Assembly (NCBI GenBank): GCA_002308755.1
Contig: DBVR01000038.1
Coordinates: 217 to 21,863 of the forward strand
Direction: 5' to 3'
Origin: Christensenella sp. UBA1259
Lineage (GTDB): Bacteria > Bacillota > Clostridia > Christensenellales > Borkfalkiaceae
DNA length: 21,647 nucleotides
Shown here: piece by piece, positions 14,848-21,556 of the stretch
Numbering within the stretch: the stretch's first letter is position 1
Layout of the letters: every line of letters begins with the position of its first letter
Program-made: the position numbers and the translations under genes
Notes under the pieces: generated by a model
What the model was told of the DNA's origin: nothing
The model's input: the letters and a program-made list of their open reading frames with translations, nothing else
Databases searched by the model: none

Positions 14848-16092
14848 ATGGAAAAATTCGTTATAAACGGCGGAAGAAAACTTAAAGGTTCGGTAAAAGT
14901 AGACAGCGCGAAAAACGCCGTACTGCCCATGATAGCGGCGGCGGTGCTTACGGAAGAAGAAACGGTGATAAAAAACTGTCCCCCGATAGGCGACGTCGTA
15001 AAAATGACGGAAATATTAAGGTCTTGCGGGGCGAAAACGGCGTTCTGCGACGGCAACCTTATAATAAACGCCAGGGATATAAGCATCAATTCGGTGTCCG
15101 AAAAACTTTGCGGGAGTTTAAGGACTTCGGTGCTTATGCTGGGCGCGCTCGCGGGGCGAACGGGCGGGGCGGCGGTGTACAGACCCGGCGGGTGCAACAT
15201 AGGCAAACGCCCCGTGGATATACACCTTTACGCTCTTAAAACGCTGGGCTCTTCGGTGTACGACGAAAGCGACAGGATAATATGCTGCGGCAAGCCTTCG
15301 GGCGGGGACGTGTATCTGGATTTCCCGTCGGTCGGCGCGACGGAAAACGCCCTTCTTGCGTCGGTTACGGCAAAGGGCGTATCGAGAATATTCAACCCCG
15401 CGAAAGAACCCGAGATAGAAGATTTCGTCGGGTTTTTGAACGCTATGGGCGCAAAAGTTTACGGAGCGGGGAGTTCCTGCATAAGGGTGGAAGGCGTGAA
15501 AAGACTTCACGGAGCGGAATATACTCCGATAGGCGACAGAATAGAAGCGGGCACTTATCTTATCGCTTCGGCGATAACGGGCGGCGAAATAGCGGTGGAA
15601 GGGGTAAACGCGGAAAATATTTCTTCTTTAACGGGTAAACTTTGCGATAATAGTTGTCAAATATCGGTCGGTAATGGTATAATATATCAGAAAAGTATAA
15701 GGGAGAGAAAAGCCTTCGATACGGAAACGGGACCTTACCCGTCGTTCCCGACGGATCTTCAGGCGCAGATAACGTCGCTTGCCGCCGTGTCGGAAGGCAC
15801 GTCCGTTATACGGGAGAATGTCTTTGAAACGAGATTCGGGCACGTTTCGGAACTCGTTAAAATGGGCGCGGACATCGCGGTCGACGGCAGGACGGAAACC
15901 GTAAGGGGCGTAAAGAAACTTTACGGCGCGGTGGTTTCGGCGAAAGACCTTCGTTGCGGGGCGGCTATGGTGATAGCGGGACTCGCCGCCGAAGGTCAGA
16001 CGATAGTTTTGGGAGCGCACCACGTAGAACGGGGATACTACGGCATGCACAAAAAACTCGCGGAACTCGGCGCGGATATACGCGGGGTGTAA
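14848..16092 (+). CDS. murA: UDP-N-acetylglucosamine 1-carboxyvinyltransferase MurA
   Basis: This cytoplasmic enzyme of 414 residues performs the first committed step of peptidoglycan synthesis, transferring enolpyruvate from PEP to UDP-GlcNAc. Lys22-Asn23 in SAKNAVLP, the catalytic Cys116 in RPGGCNIGKRP, DRIEAGTYLIA and the C-terminal RCGAAMVIAGLAAEGQT are clear. Because the loop cysteine is present, the enzyme is expected to be the fosfomycin-sensitive type. A longer reading from ATG 14818 adds 10 residues but lacks a ribosome-binding site and overlaps a -10-like sequence; ATG 14848 has AAGG/AGGG 6 nt upstream and gives the standard MEKFVINGG start. It stands where murG-murA-ftsQ would be expected, with murG missing. 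Confidence 0.96.
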   Translation: MEKFVINGGRKLKGSVKVDSAKNAVLPMIAAAVLTEEETVIKNCPPIGDVVKMTEILRSCGAKTAFCDGNLIINARDISINSVSEKLCGSLRTSVLMLGALAGRTGGAAVYRPGGCNIGKRPVDIHLYALKTLGSSVYDESDRIICCGKPSGGDVYLDFPSVGATENALLASVTAKGVSRIFNPAKEPEIEDFVGFLNAMGAKVYGAGSSCIRVEGVKRLHGAEYTPIGDRIEAGTYLIASAITGGEIAVEGVNAENISSLTGKLCDNSCQISVGNGIIYQKSIRERKAFDTETGPYPSFPTDLQAQITSLAAVSEGTSVIRENVFETRFGHVSELVKMGADIAVDGRTETVRGVKKLYGAVVSAKDLRCGAAMVIAGLAAEGQTIVLGAHHVERGYYGMHKKLAELGADIRGV

Positions 16093-16111
16093 AGCGGGTA
16101 GAGAGGCGGAT

Positions 16112-16867
16112 ATGAGTAACGGAAGAAAAATAACGGTGATAATAGCGATAGCGTTTTTTATTGCGCTTATTGCGTCGCTTTTTACGCTTTTTTCCGTGAA
16201 AAAGGTTTCCGCGGAATACGACGTTTACGGCAATGCGGAAGAGACTGCCGAGATACAACGGATATTAGACGGCTTTAAGGGTAAGAACGCGCTGTTTTTC
16301 GATACCGACGAAATAAAGGAAAGCCTTTCGGGGTTTTCCTATTACGAAGTGATTTCCGTCGAAAAGCAGTACCCCAACGTGATAAGCGTATCTTTGAAAA
16401 AACGCGCGGAGACCTTTTCGGTCGCCCTTGGCGATAAGACCTACGTTTTAAGCAAAGAAGGAATAATATTGAACGACGTCGGCGCGATTTTGCCCGAGAG
16501 CAGAGTCGTCGCCGTTTCGACGCAGGGGATAACGGTGAAAAACGCCGTTTCGGGCGAGCGCATAGCGACGTCCGACGACGCGCTGTTCTATTCCGCGCTT
16601 AAAATAGCGGAAAAAGCCGCGTTTTCCGATTTCGTCATTTCCGTCGGGATAGTATCGGACGTCGAGATAAAGGACGTAATACTTAACACCCGCACGGGCG
16701 TGAAAATAACGGTCTATAAAGCCGATACGGAAGGACAAGCCAAGATAGAAACGGCGCTTGCGGCTTTCGAAAACGCGTCGGATTACGTTAAAACTTATTC
16801 CGAAATAGTGGTGTACAAAGCCGATACGGGGGAAATAAAAGTCGACTGGCTTAACGGCCCGTCGTAA
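16112..16867 (+). CDS. ftsQ: FtsQ/DivIB-type divisome protein
   Basis: This 251-residue single-pass protein has a short cytoplasmic N-terminus, a helix at about 7-28 (ITVIIAIAFFIALIASLFTLF), then a POTRA-like segment (LFFDTDEIKESLSGFSYYEVISVEKQYPNVISVSLKKR) and a beta domain (TYVLSKEGIIL), the architecture of FtsQ/DivIB. These proteins link early and late divisome components outside the membrane. GAGGCG precedes the ATG. Position between murA and ftsA agrees with Clostridia clusters. Confidence 0.85.
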   Translation: MSNGRKITVIIAIAFFIALIASLFTLFSVKKVSAEYDVYGNAEETAEIQRILDGFKGKNALFFDTDEIKESLSGFSYYEVISVEKQYPNVISVSLKKRAETFSVALGDKTYVLSKEGIILNDVGAILPESRVVAVSTQGITVKNAVSGERIATSDDALFYSALKIAEKAAFSDFVISVGIVSDVEIKDVILNTRTGVKITVYKADTEGQAKIETALAAFENASDYVKTYSEIVVYKADTGEIKVDWLNGPS

Positions 16868-16880
16868 CAATAGGTGTGTT

Positions 16881-17996
16881 ATGCAAAAGAAACAGTTTGC
16901 CGTTATCGATATAGGTTCGGCGAAGATAACCGCGCTGATAGGCGAAAGGGGCGTTAACGGAACTTTCGTTATAAAGGCGAGAAAGGAATTCGTTTACGAC
17001 GGATATTCCGAAGCGAGATTTTTCGACGTAGCGGGCGTCAAACAGATATTATTTTCGGCGGCGGAGTTTTTAAGTGCCGGCAACAGGACGCCTTTTTCGA
17101 CGGTGTACGTCGGAGTTCCCGGCGCGTTTACCGAAGTTTTCGTCAAAGAAAGCCAGATATCTTTTCCCGCGAAGAAGAAGATAGATATATCCGACGTCAA
17201 CAGACTGTTGGACGCGGCTTTTGTGAAGCGTTCGGTCAACTCCGTTCTGATAAATCACTCGGCGATAGTTTACGAACTCAACGATTACAGGCGTTTCGCT
17301 GACCCCGTGGGTGCGGAAAGCGAGATCTTAAAAGGCAAACTTTCTTTTATAACCTGCGACAACTATTTTATGGAAACCGTAAAAAACACTCTCGTCGCGC
17401 TGGGATTTAACACGGTGGAATGCGTTTCGGTGGCTTTAAGCGAAGCGTTGTATCTGTTGGAGCCCGAAACGAGAGACAGGGTCGCTATGCTTGCGGACGT
17501 CGGACATATAGCGACGACTTTTTCGCTTATACAGGGCGACGGGATACTGTTTCAGAAGAATTTCGATTACGGCGGCGGATATATAAGCGCGGAAATAAGC
17601 CGAAGACTCGACACCGATTTCGACACCGCGGAGCAACTTAAAAGAAAAGTAAATTTCAGTGCGGCGGGCGACGGAGCAAGAGAGATAATCAGATTGCAGG
17701 ACGGACAGTGTTTCGACGCGGAAGAAGTAAGACAGGCGATAAGGGACAGTATAGACGGGTTCTGCGGCGATATTTCGGAAGCGATGGAAGATTCGGGATA
17801 CGCAATCCCCGATTACGTTCCGCTCACCATAACGGGCGGCGGGATAAGTTATCTTCGCGGCGCGAAGGAACGTATTTCCGACAGGCTCGGTTGCGCCGTG
17901 GAAATAGTCGCGCCCAAAGTTCCGCTTATGGACGAGCCTACGGAATCTTCGATTCTGTCTGTTTTAGAACTTGCCATCTCCAACGAAGGGGAATAA
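16881..17996 (+). CDS. ftsA: FtsA-like actin-fold protein lacking the membrane-targeting helix
   Basis: This 371-residue protein has the actin/Hsp70-like fold: phosphate-1 DIGSAKI (10-16), an SHS2-like insert after about residue 80, a degenerate phosphate-2 reading ADVGHIATT instead of the usual DIGGGTTD, GGGYISAEISRRL followed by AEQLKRK, and ITGGGISYLRG near the end. FtsA tethers FtsZ to the membrane by a C-terminal amphipathic helix after a linker, and usually has about 410-440 residues. Here the chain stops right after the conserved terminal helix (ESSILSVLELAISNEGE), so no targeting helix is encoded. AGGTG precedes the ATG, and the position directly before ftsZ supports FtsA; a PilM-like relative is a less likely alternative. 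Confidence 0.82.
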   Translation: MQKKQFAVIDIGSAKITALIGERGVNGTFVIKARKEFVYDGYSEARFFDVAGVKQILFSAAEFLSAGNRTPFSTVYVGVPGAFTEVFVKESQISFPAKKKIDISDVNRLLDAAFVKRSVNSVLINHSAIVYELNDYRRFADPVGAESEILKGKLSFITCDNYFMETVKNTLVALGFNTVECVSVALSEALYLLEPETRDRVAMLADVGHIATTFSLIQGDGILFQKNFDYGGGYISAEISRRLDTDFDTAEQLKRKVNFSAAGDGAREIIRLQDGQCFDAEEVRQAIRDSIDGFCGDISEAMEDSGYAIPDYVPLTITGGGISYLRGAKERISDRLGCAVEIVAPKVPLMDEPTESSILSVLELAISNEGE

Positions 17997-18025
17997 AAAT
18001 ATAAAAAAATAAAAGGAAGAAAGTT

Positions 18026-19279
18026 ATGTACGGTCAAGAAAATCTTAAAACCAACACGGCGGTAATCAAGGTCATGGGGATAGGCGGCGGCGGTTGCAAC
18101 GCCGTAAACAGCATGATAGACTCAAACATCCAGAGTGCGGAGTTTTACGCCGTCAATACGGACAATCAGGCGTTGATGCTTTCAAAGGCGGAAAATTGCA
18201 TACAGATAGGCGCGGTACTCACAAAAGGTCTCGGCGCGGGCAGCGATCCGAATATCGGTGAAGCGGCGGCGGAAGAATCCAAAGAAGAGATAGAAGAATC
18301 CCTTAAAGGCACAGACCTTCTCTTTATAGCGGCAGGCATGGGCGGAGGCACGGGAACCGGCGCGGCGTCGGTTATAGCGAGAATTGCGAGAGATCTCGGT
18401 ATTCTTACCGTCGCGGTAGTAACCAAGCCCTTTAAGTTCGAAGGCAGGATACGCAACGAAAACGCGGTTAAAGGCATATCCAACCTTAAAAAATACGTGG
18501 ACACGCTGGTAGTTATTCCTAACGATAAATTGTTGCAGTCTTTGCCTGCGCAGACCAGCGTTTTAGAAGCTTTCAAGGTTGCGGACGGCATGCTTAAACA
18601 GGGCATAATCGGTATAGTCGATCTTATCGCCACTCCGTCGCTTATAAATCTGGATTTTGCCGACGTCAACACCGTTATGCGCAATCAGGGACTTGCGCAC
18701 ATGGGCATAGGCAGGGCGAAAGGCGAAAACAGGATCATAGAAGCGGTTCGTCAGGCGGTATCGAGTCCGCTACTCGAAACCACGATAGAAGGCGCGAAGT
18801 CGGTGATACTCAACGTTACGGGCTCGAAAGACCTTACCCTTGCCGAAGTGTCGGAAGCGGCGGAACTCGTTTCGGGCATAATAGACCCCGCGGCGAACAT
18901 AATTTTCGGACAGACCGTGGACGAAACGCTCGTCGACGAAGTGAAAATAACGGTCATAGCGACCGGCTTTACCGCAGGCGGGGAAGAAAAGAAGATCGCG
19001 GCAAAATCGCAGGCTAAACCCGTTGATATCAGCGAAATGAGCGATGAAGAACTTGCGGAGAGCAATATTCCGCCCCTTCTCGTAGAGATAGAAAAAGAAG
19101 AGAGAAAAACCAAGACGGAAGGCGATGACGTTGCCGAACCCGTAAATGAAGAACCGGTAAAAGAAGAACCGGTAACGGCGACGGAAGAACGGGCGGTGCA
19201 GGAAGAGATGCCCGTGACGGAAGAGAAAAAAGGTAAAGAAATTCCCGCCTTTATGCGCAAACTTTTCGGCAGGAAATAA
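18026..19279 (+). CDS. ftsZ: Cell division GTPase FtsZ
   Basis: This 417-residue tubulin homologue forms the Z ring. Seen: GIGGGGCNAVN (18-28), the tubulin signature GGGTGTGAA (106-114), the T7 synergy loop NLDFADV (208-214) that completes the GTPase site, and FGQTVDE. After about residue 330 there is a Glu/Lys/Pro-rich linker, then the conserved C-terminal peptide EIPAFMRKLFGRK that binds FtsA, SepF and other partners. AAGGAAG lies about 5 nt before the ATG. It is the last cluster gene, 29 nt after ftsA, and is followed by an intrinsic terminator at 19399. Confidence 0.98.
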   Translation: MYGQENLKTNTAVIKVMGIGGGGCNAVNSMIDSNIQSAEFYAVNTDNQALMLSKAENCIQIGAVLTKGLGAGSDPNIGEAAAEESKEEIEESLKGTDLLFIAAGMGGGTGTGAASVIARIARDLGILTVAVVTKPFKFEGRIRNENAVKGISNLKKYVDTLVVIPNDKLLQSLPAQTSVLEAFKVADGMLKQGIIGIVDLIATPSLINLDFADVNTVMRNQGLAHMGIGRAKGENRIIEAVRQAVSSPLLETTIEGAKSVILNVTGSKDLTLAEVSEAAELVSGIIDPAANIIFGQTVDETLVDEVKITVIATGFTAGGEEKKIAAKSQAKPVDISEMSDEELAESNIPPLLVEIEKEERKTKTEGDDVAEPVNEEPVKEEPVTATEERAVQEEMPVTEEKKGKEIPAFMRKLFGRK

Positions 19280-19398
19280 GAAAGCGACTGTCGGCCGATA
19301 AAACGCGGACGGCGGAGTGAAATGCAATCAAGTAAAAACAAGTCCCGCCGACGGAATTCTGTTCGCCGCGCGTGCGGGGTATTGAATACTTGCAAATT

Positions 19399-19439
19399 AA
19401 AATCCGATCGCGACTTGAACGGTTACGGTCGGATTTTTG
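19399..19439 (+). terminator. Intrinsic terminator of the dcw cluster
   Basis: AAAATCCGA (19399-19407) pairs with TCGGATTTT (19429-19437) over a 21-nt loop, with a T-rich tail. It lies 120 nt after the ftsZ stop and is the first terminator since the cluster promoter. Confidence 0.75.
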
Positions 19440-19473
19440 TTTTAAAGTCAGAATAACAAGTACAAATATAATG

Positions 19474-19506
19474 AAAAAGCACCATAAAGGCTGTTTGGGA
19501 GATAGT
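19474..19506. repeat. Degenerate copy of tRNA-Ala 3' end plus terminator
   Basis: AAAAAGCACC (19474-19483), TGTTTGG (19492-19498) and GAGATAGT (19499-19506) recur in the same order and orientation at 19712-19721, 19737-19743 and 19746-19753, where they are the tRNA terminator and the tRNA 3' acceptor end. The left copy lacks part of the stem and 2 nt at the CCA position, so it is not functional as a tRNA end. Confidence 0.6.
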
Positions 19507-19701
19507 TTGCCGAAACCCTTAAATAGGGCGCAGAGACGAGCGCGCCCGGTGGGCGAATAAGCGAGTTGATAAGGTGGTAGCGGTAGAGAAAAACAAGCAA
19601 AATAATTTTTGCGCAGTTTTTGTCGGGCACCGCAACAGGAACACCCTCGGCAAGATGCCGTCGCAAGCGACGGACAACCGGGTTTACCCCTTTATACCAA
19701 G

Positions 19702-19740
19702 CCACCAAACAAAAAAGCACCTTTATGGTGCTTTTTTGTT

Positions 19741-19746
<6 letters not shown>
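19702..19746. terminator. 20-bp bidirectional terminator hairpin abutting tRNA-Ala
   Basis: A perfect 20-bp stem, 19702-19721 with 19727-19746, closed by TTTAT. Its central A6/T6 block gives a T-tract on both strands. On the minus strand it terminates tRNA-Ala, and the outer 6 bp are the last bases of the tRNA itself, including CCA. On the plus strand it would stop any RNA from the preceding interval. Confidence 0.8.
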
Positions 19747-19816
<70 letters not shown>

Positions 19817-19827
19817 GTTGCCATTTC

Positions 19828-19856
19828 ATTTTACAATATAACCGCTTTTTTTTCAA
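19828..19856 (-). promoter_or_regulatory. Sigma-A promoter of tRNA-Ala
   Basis: On the minus strand: TTGAAA (19856-19851), 17-nt spacer, TAAAAT (19833-19828). The -10 ends 11 nt before the mature tRNA 5' end, leaving a short precursor leader. Confidence 0.75.
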
Positions 19857-19909
19857 CTGTTTTAAAGGTGAAAATAAAAAATTTTTGATTTTTTCAAAAA
19901 AACATATTA

Positions 19910-19930
19910 TTCCTATTGACATAGTAGGAA
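19910..19930. promoter_or_regulatory. Dyad operator candidate over the Rrf2 promoter
   Basis: TTCCTA (19910-19915) and TAGGAA (19925-19930) form an inverted repeat with a 9-nt centre that contains the whole -35 box; an inner CTAT/ATAG pair adds symmetry. Dyads of TTCC...GGAA type are used by the Rrf2-family cysteine regulator CymR, so autoregulation is likely. Confidence 0.55.
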
Positions 19931-19944
19931 AAAGAGTGTATAAT
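19916..19944 (+). promoter_or_regulatory. Sigma-A promoter of the Rrf2-cysK operon
   Basis: Perfect consensus TTGACA (19916-19921), 17-nt spacer, perfect TATAAT (19939-19944), with A/T tracts upstream. Such a strong promoter is consistent with control by repression. Confidence 0.92.
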
Positions 19945-19968
19945 AAAGAAAATCACGGAGATAAAAGT

Positions 19969-20403
19969 ATGATTTCGACGAAAGGGAGATACGCTTTGCG
20001 GCTTATGACGGATATTGCGGCTTATTCCGGCGGGAAAGTCGTGTCGCTAAAAGACGTTTCGGCGCGGCAGGAAATATCGCCGAAATACGCCGAGCAGGTA
20101 GTATCGCTTATGGTAAAGAGCGGGCTTTTGATAAGCGTAAGGGGAAATAACGGGGGATACGTTCTCGCAAAAAGCCCCGAGAATTACACGGCGGGTGAAA
20201 TTCTGAGAGCCGCTGAAGGGACTTTATCGCCCGTCGCCTGTATAGAAGATAACTCGCCGCGATGTTCTCGCATAGGACAATGCCCGACGGTGGACTTTTG
20301 GCGGGGATATTATAAAGCGGTAACGGATTACGTAAACGGCGTTACACTCGAACAACTTGCCAACGCCGAAAGAGACAAAGTAGGAAACGACTATAATATA
20401 TAA
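19969..20403 (+). CDS. Rrf2-family transcriptional regulator with three cysteines
   Basis: This 144-residue protein starts MISTKGRYALRLM, the hallmark of Rrf2-family winged-helix regulators (IscR, NsrR, CymR). The recognition region VSARQEISPKYAEQVVSLMVKSGLLISVRGNNGGYVLAK matches the family. The C-terminal loop has Cys91, Cys99 and Cys105 (spacing x7, x5), similar to the [2Fe-2S] ligand set of IscR (x5, x5), whereas CymR of Bacillus lacks such ligands. The ATG at 19969 has GGAG 8 nt upstream; a longer start at 19885 would precede the promoter and is rejected. The pairing with cysK suggests control of cysteine synthesis, possibly with Fe-S or redox sensing. Confidence 0.9.
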   Translation: MISTKGRYALRLMTDIAAYSGGKVVSLKDVSARQEISPKYAEQVVSLMVKSGLLISVRGNNGGYVLAKSPENYTAGEILRAAEGTLSPVACIEDNSPRCSRIGQCPTVDFWRGYYKAVTDYVNGVTLEQLANAERDKVGNDYNI

Positions 20404-20431
20404 TGTATACAAAATTTAAAAGGAGCGATAT

Positions 20432-21361
20432 ATGAGCAAAATTTACAAATCGGTAACGGAACTTGTCGGCAAAACGCCGCTTGTGGAACTCGTGAACTAC
20501 AACGAAAAGCACGGACTGAAAGCGACTGTCGTCGCAAAGATCGAGGGGCTGAACCCCGCTGGTTCGGTAAAGGACAGAATCGCGAAAGCGATAATAGAAG
20601 ATTACGAAGCGAAAGGGCTTCTTAAAAAGGGTGCGACTATAATAGAGCCGACTTCGGGAAATACCGGTATAGGACTTGCGGCAATCGCCGCGGCAAAGGG
20701 GTACAGGCTGATAATCACCCTTCCCGACACCATGTCGGTAGAAAGGAGAAATCTCATAAAAGCCTACGGAGCGGAACTTGTGCTTACCGAAGGCGCAAAA
20801 GGGATGAAAGGCGCGATAGCGAAGGCGGAAGAACTGCATAACGAGATAAAAGATTCCGTGATAGCGGGGCAGTTCGTAAATCCCGCTAACCCCAAAGCGC
20901 ACAGAGAGACCACGGGGCCGGAGATATGGGAAGATACCGACGGCAAAGTCGATATTTTCGTCGCGGGCGTCGGTACGGGCGGTACGATTTCGGGTGTAGG
21001 CGAATATCTTAAATCCAAAAACCCGAATATCAAGGTGGTAGCAGTAGAACCCGCAAGTTCGCCCGTTCTTTCGGAAGGCGTCGCGGGACCGCATAAGATA
21101 CAGGGTATCGGCGCGGGTTTCGTGCCCGAAACGCTTAATACGGAGATTTACGACGAAATAATAAAAGTTCCCAACGAAGAAGCCTTTAAGACGGGCGCGG
21201 AAGTCGTGAAGACCGACGGCGTTTTCGTCGGGATATCTTCGGGTGCGGCATTATACGCGGCAACTCTTATAGCCGCAAGACCCGAAAATAAAGGAAAGAC
21301 GGTGGTGGTGTTATTGCCCGACAACGGCGACAGATATCTTTCCACTCCGCTTTTCGGCTGA
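20432..21361 (+). CDS. cysK: Cysteine synthase A (O-acetylserine sulfhydrylase)
   Basis: This 309-residue PLP enzyme makes cysteine from O-acetylserine and sulfide in the cytoplasm. The PLP lysine is Lys47 in NPAGSVKDRIA; PTSGNTG (73-79) binds the substrate carboxylate; GVGTGGTISG binds the PLP phosphate; VGISSGAA carries the Ser near the pyridine nitrogen; the protein ends LLPDNGDRYLSTPLFG as CysK does. AAAAGGAG precedes the ATG. It lies 28 nt after the Rrf2 gene, with no terminator between, so they share the upstream promoter, and is followed by an intrinsic terminator. Confidence 0.96.
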   Translation: MSKIYKSVTELVGKTPLVELVNYNEKHGLKATVVAKIEGLNPAGSVKDRIAKAIIEDYEAKGLLKKGATIIEPTSGNTGIGLAAIAAAKGYRLIITLPDTMSVERRNLIKAYGAELVLTEGAKGMKGAIAKAEELHNEIKDSVIAGQFVNPANPKAHRETTGPEIWEDTDGKVDIFVAGVGTGGTISGVGEYLKSKNPNIKVVAVEPASSPVLSEGVAGPHKIQGIGAGFVPETLNTEIYDEIIKVPNEEAFKTGAEVVKTDGVFVGISSGAALYAATLIAARPENKGKTVVVLLPDNGDRYLSTPLFG

Positions 21362-21367
21362 TTTTAT

Positions 21368-21383
21368 CGTTCCGCAAGGAACG
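21368..21383 (+). other. Short hairpin downstream of cysK
   Basis: CGTTCC and GGAACG form a 6-bp stem with a GCAA (GNRA-type) loop, 7 nt after the cysK stop. There is no T-tract, so it may stabilise the 3' end of the mRNA rather than terminate it. Confidence 0.4.
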
Positions 21384-21397
21384 GATATCGTTAAAAT

Positions 21398-21435
21398 AAG
21401 TCTCTTTGGTTTTGCAACAAAGAGACTTGTTTTTT
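21398..21435. terminator. Shared terminator of cysK and tRNA-Gly
   Basis: An 11-bp stem (21398-21408 with 21418-21428) followed on the plus strand by G and a T6 run. On the minus strand the same stem is followed by ATTTTAA, so it can also terminate tRNA-Gly. Confidence 0.85.
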
Positions 21436-21508
21436 GGAGCAGGTGAAGGGAGTTGAACCCTCCTCCAAAGCTTGGGAAGCTTTTATTCTACCGATGAACT
21501 ACAGCCGC
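21435..21508 (-). tRNA. tRNA-Gly (anticodon CCC)
   Basis: The minus strand folds into a 74-nt cloverleaf: acceptor GCGGCTG with CACCTGC, D arm GTTC/GAAT, anticodon stem AAAGC/GCTTT with loop TTCCCAA (anticodon CCC, reads GGG), T arm GAGGG-TTCAACT-CCCTT, discriminator T and encoded CCA. The acceptor has a C5-C68 mismatch and a G3-U70 pair. A strong promoter lies directly upstream. Confidence 0.92.
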
Positions 21509-21516
21509 ATATCTGC

Positions 21517-21544
21517 ATTATAGCAGGTTGCCGGATAAAATCAA
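21517..21544 (-). promoter_or_regulatory. Sigma-A promoter of tRNA-Gly
   Basis: On the minus strand: TTGATT (21544-21539), 16-nt spacer, TATAAT (21522-21517); the -10 ends 8 nt before the tRNA 5' end. The -35 overlaps the hairpin at 21541-21556. Confidence 0.75.
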
Positions 21545-21556
21545 GATGGTTCTTGA
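21541..21556 (-). terminator. Small terminator-like hairpin upstream of tRNA-Gly
   Basis: TCAAGA and TCTTGA form a 6-bp stem with a 4-nt loop; on the minus strand it is followed by TTTTAT. It may end whatever transcript enters from the right edge. The stem is AT-rich and short, so it is weak. Confidence 0.4.

Larger units (their letters stand above)
19280..19740. other. 462-bp intergenic stretch between ftsZ and tRNA-Ala
   Basis: No convincing protein gene is present. From left: about 120 bp of untranslated ftsZ trailer with a CGGCGG/CCGCCG long-range pairing; the ftsZ terminator; a TATAAT-like hexamer at 19467-19472; then 19474-19740 with several hairpins (CCCT/AGGG near 19517, GGGCGC/GCGCCC near 19526-19546, CCGTCGC/GCGACGG at 19658-19673). 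Both ends of the latter part carry the same tail-of-tRNA-Ala-plus-terminator sequence. It may be a small RNA or an element remnant. Confidence 0.5.

Noticed and set aside
18751..19395. 214- and 185-residue minus-strand frames opposite ftsZ
   Set aside because: Ser/Phe-rich antisense of the Glu/Lys-rich FtsZ linker; no motif.
19372..19560. 62-residue plus-strand frame after ftsZ
   Set aside because: It runs through the ftsZ terminator and the duplicated tRNA tail, with a GTG start and no RBS.
20392..20397. TATAAT at the end of the Rrf2 gene as a cysK promoter
   Set aside because: No -35 at 16-18 nt; the operon promoter at 19916 is sufficient.
20342..21094. 250-residue minus-strand frame opposite cysK
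   Set aside because: Shadow of cysK with Arg/Tyr/Phe-rich composition and no recognisable domain.
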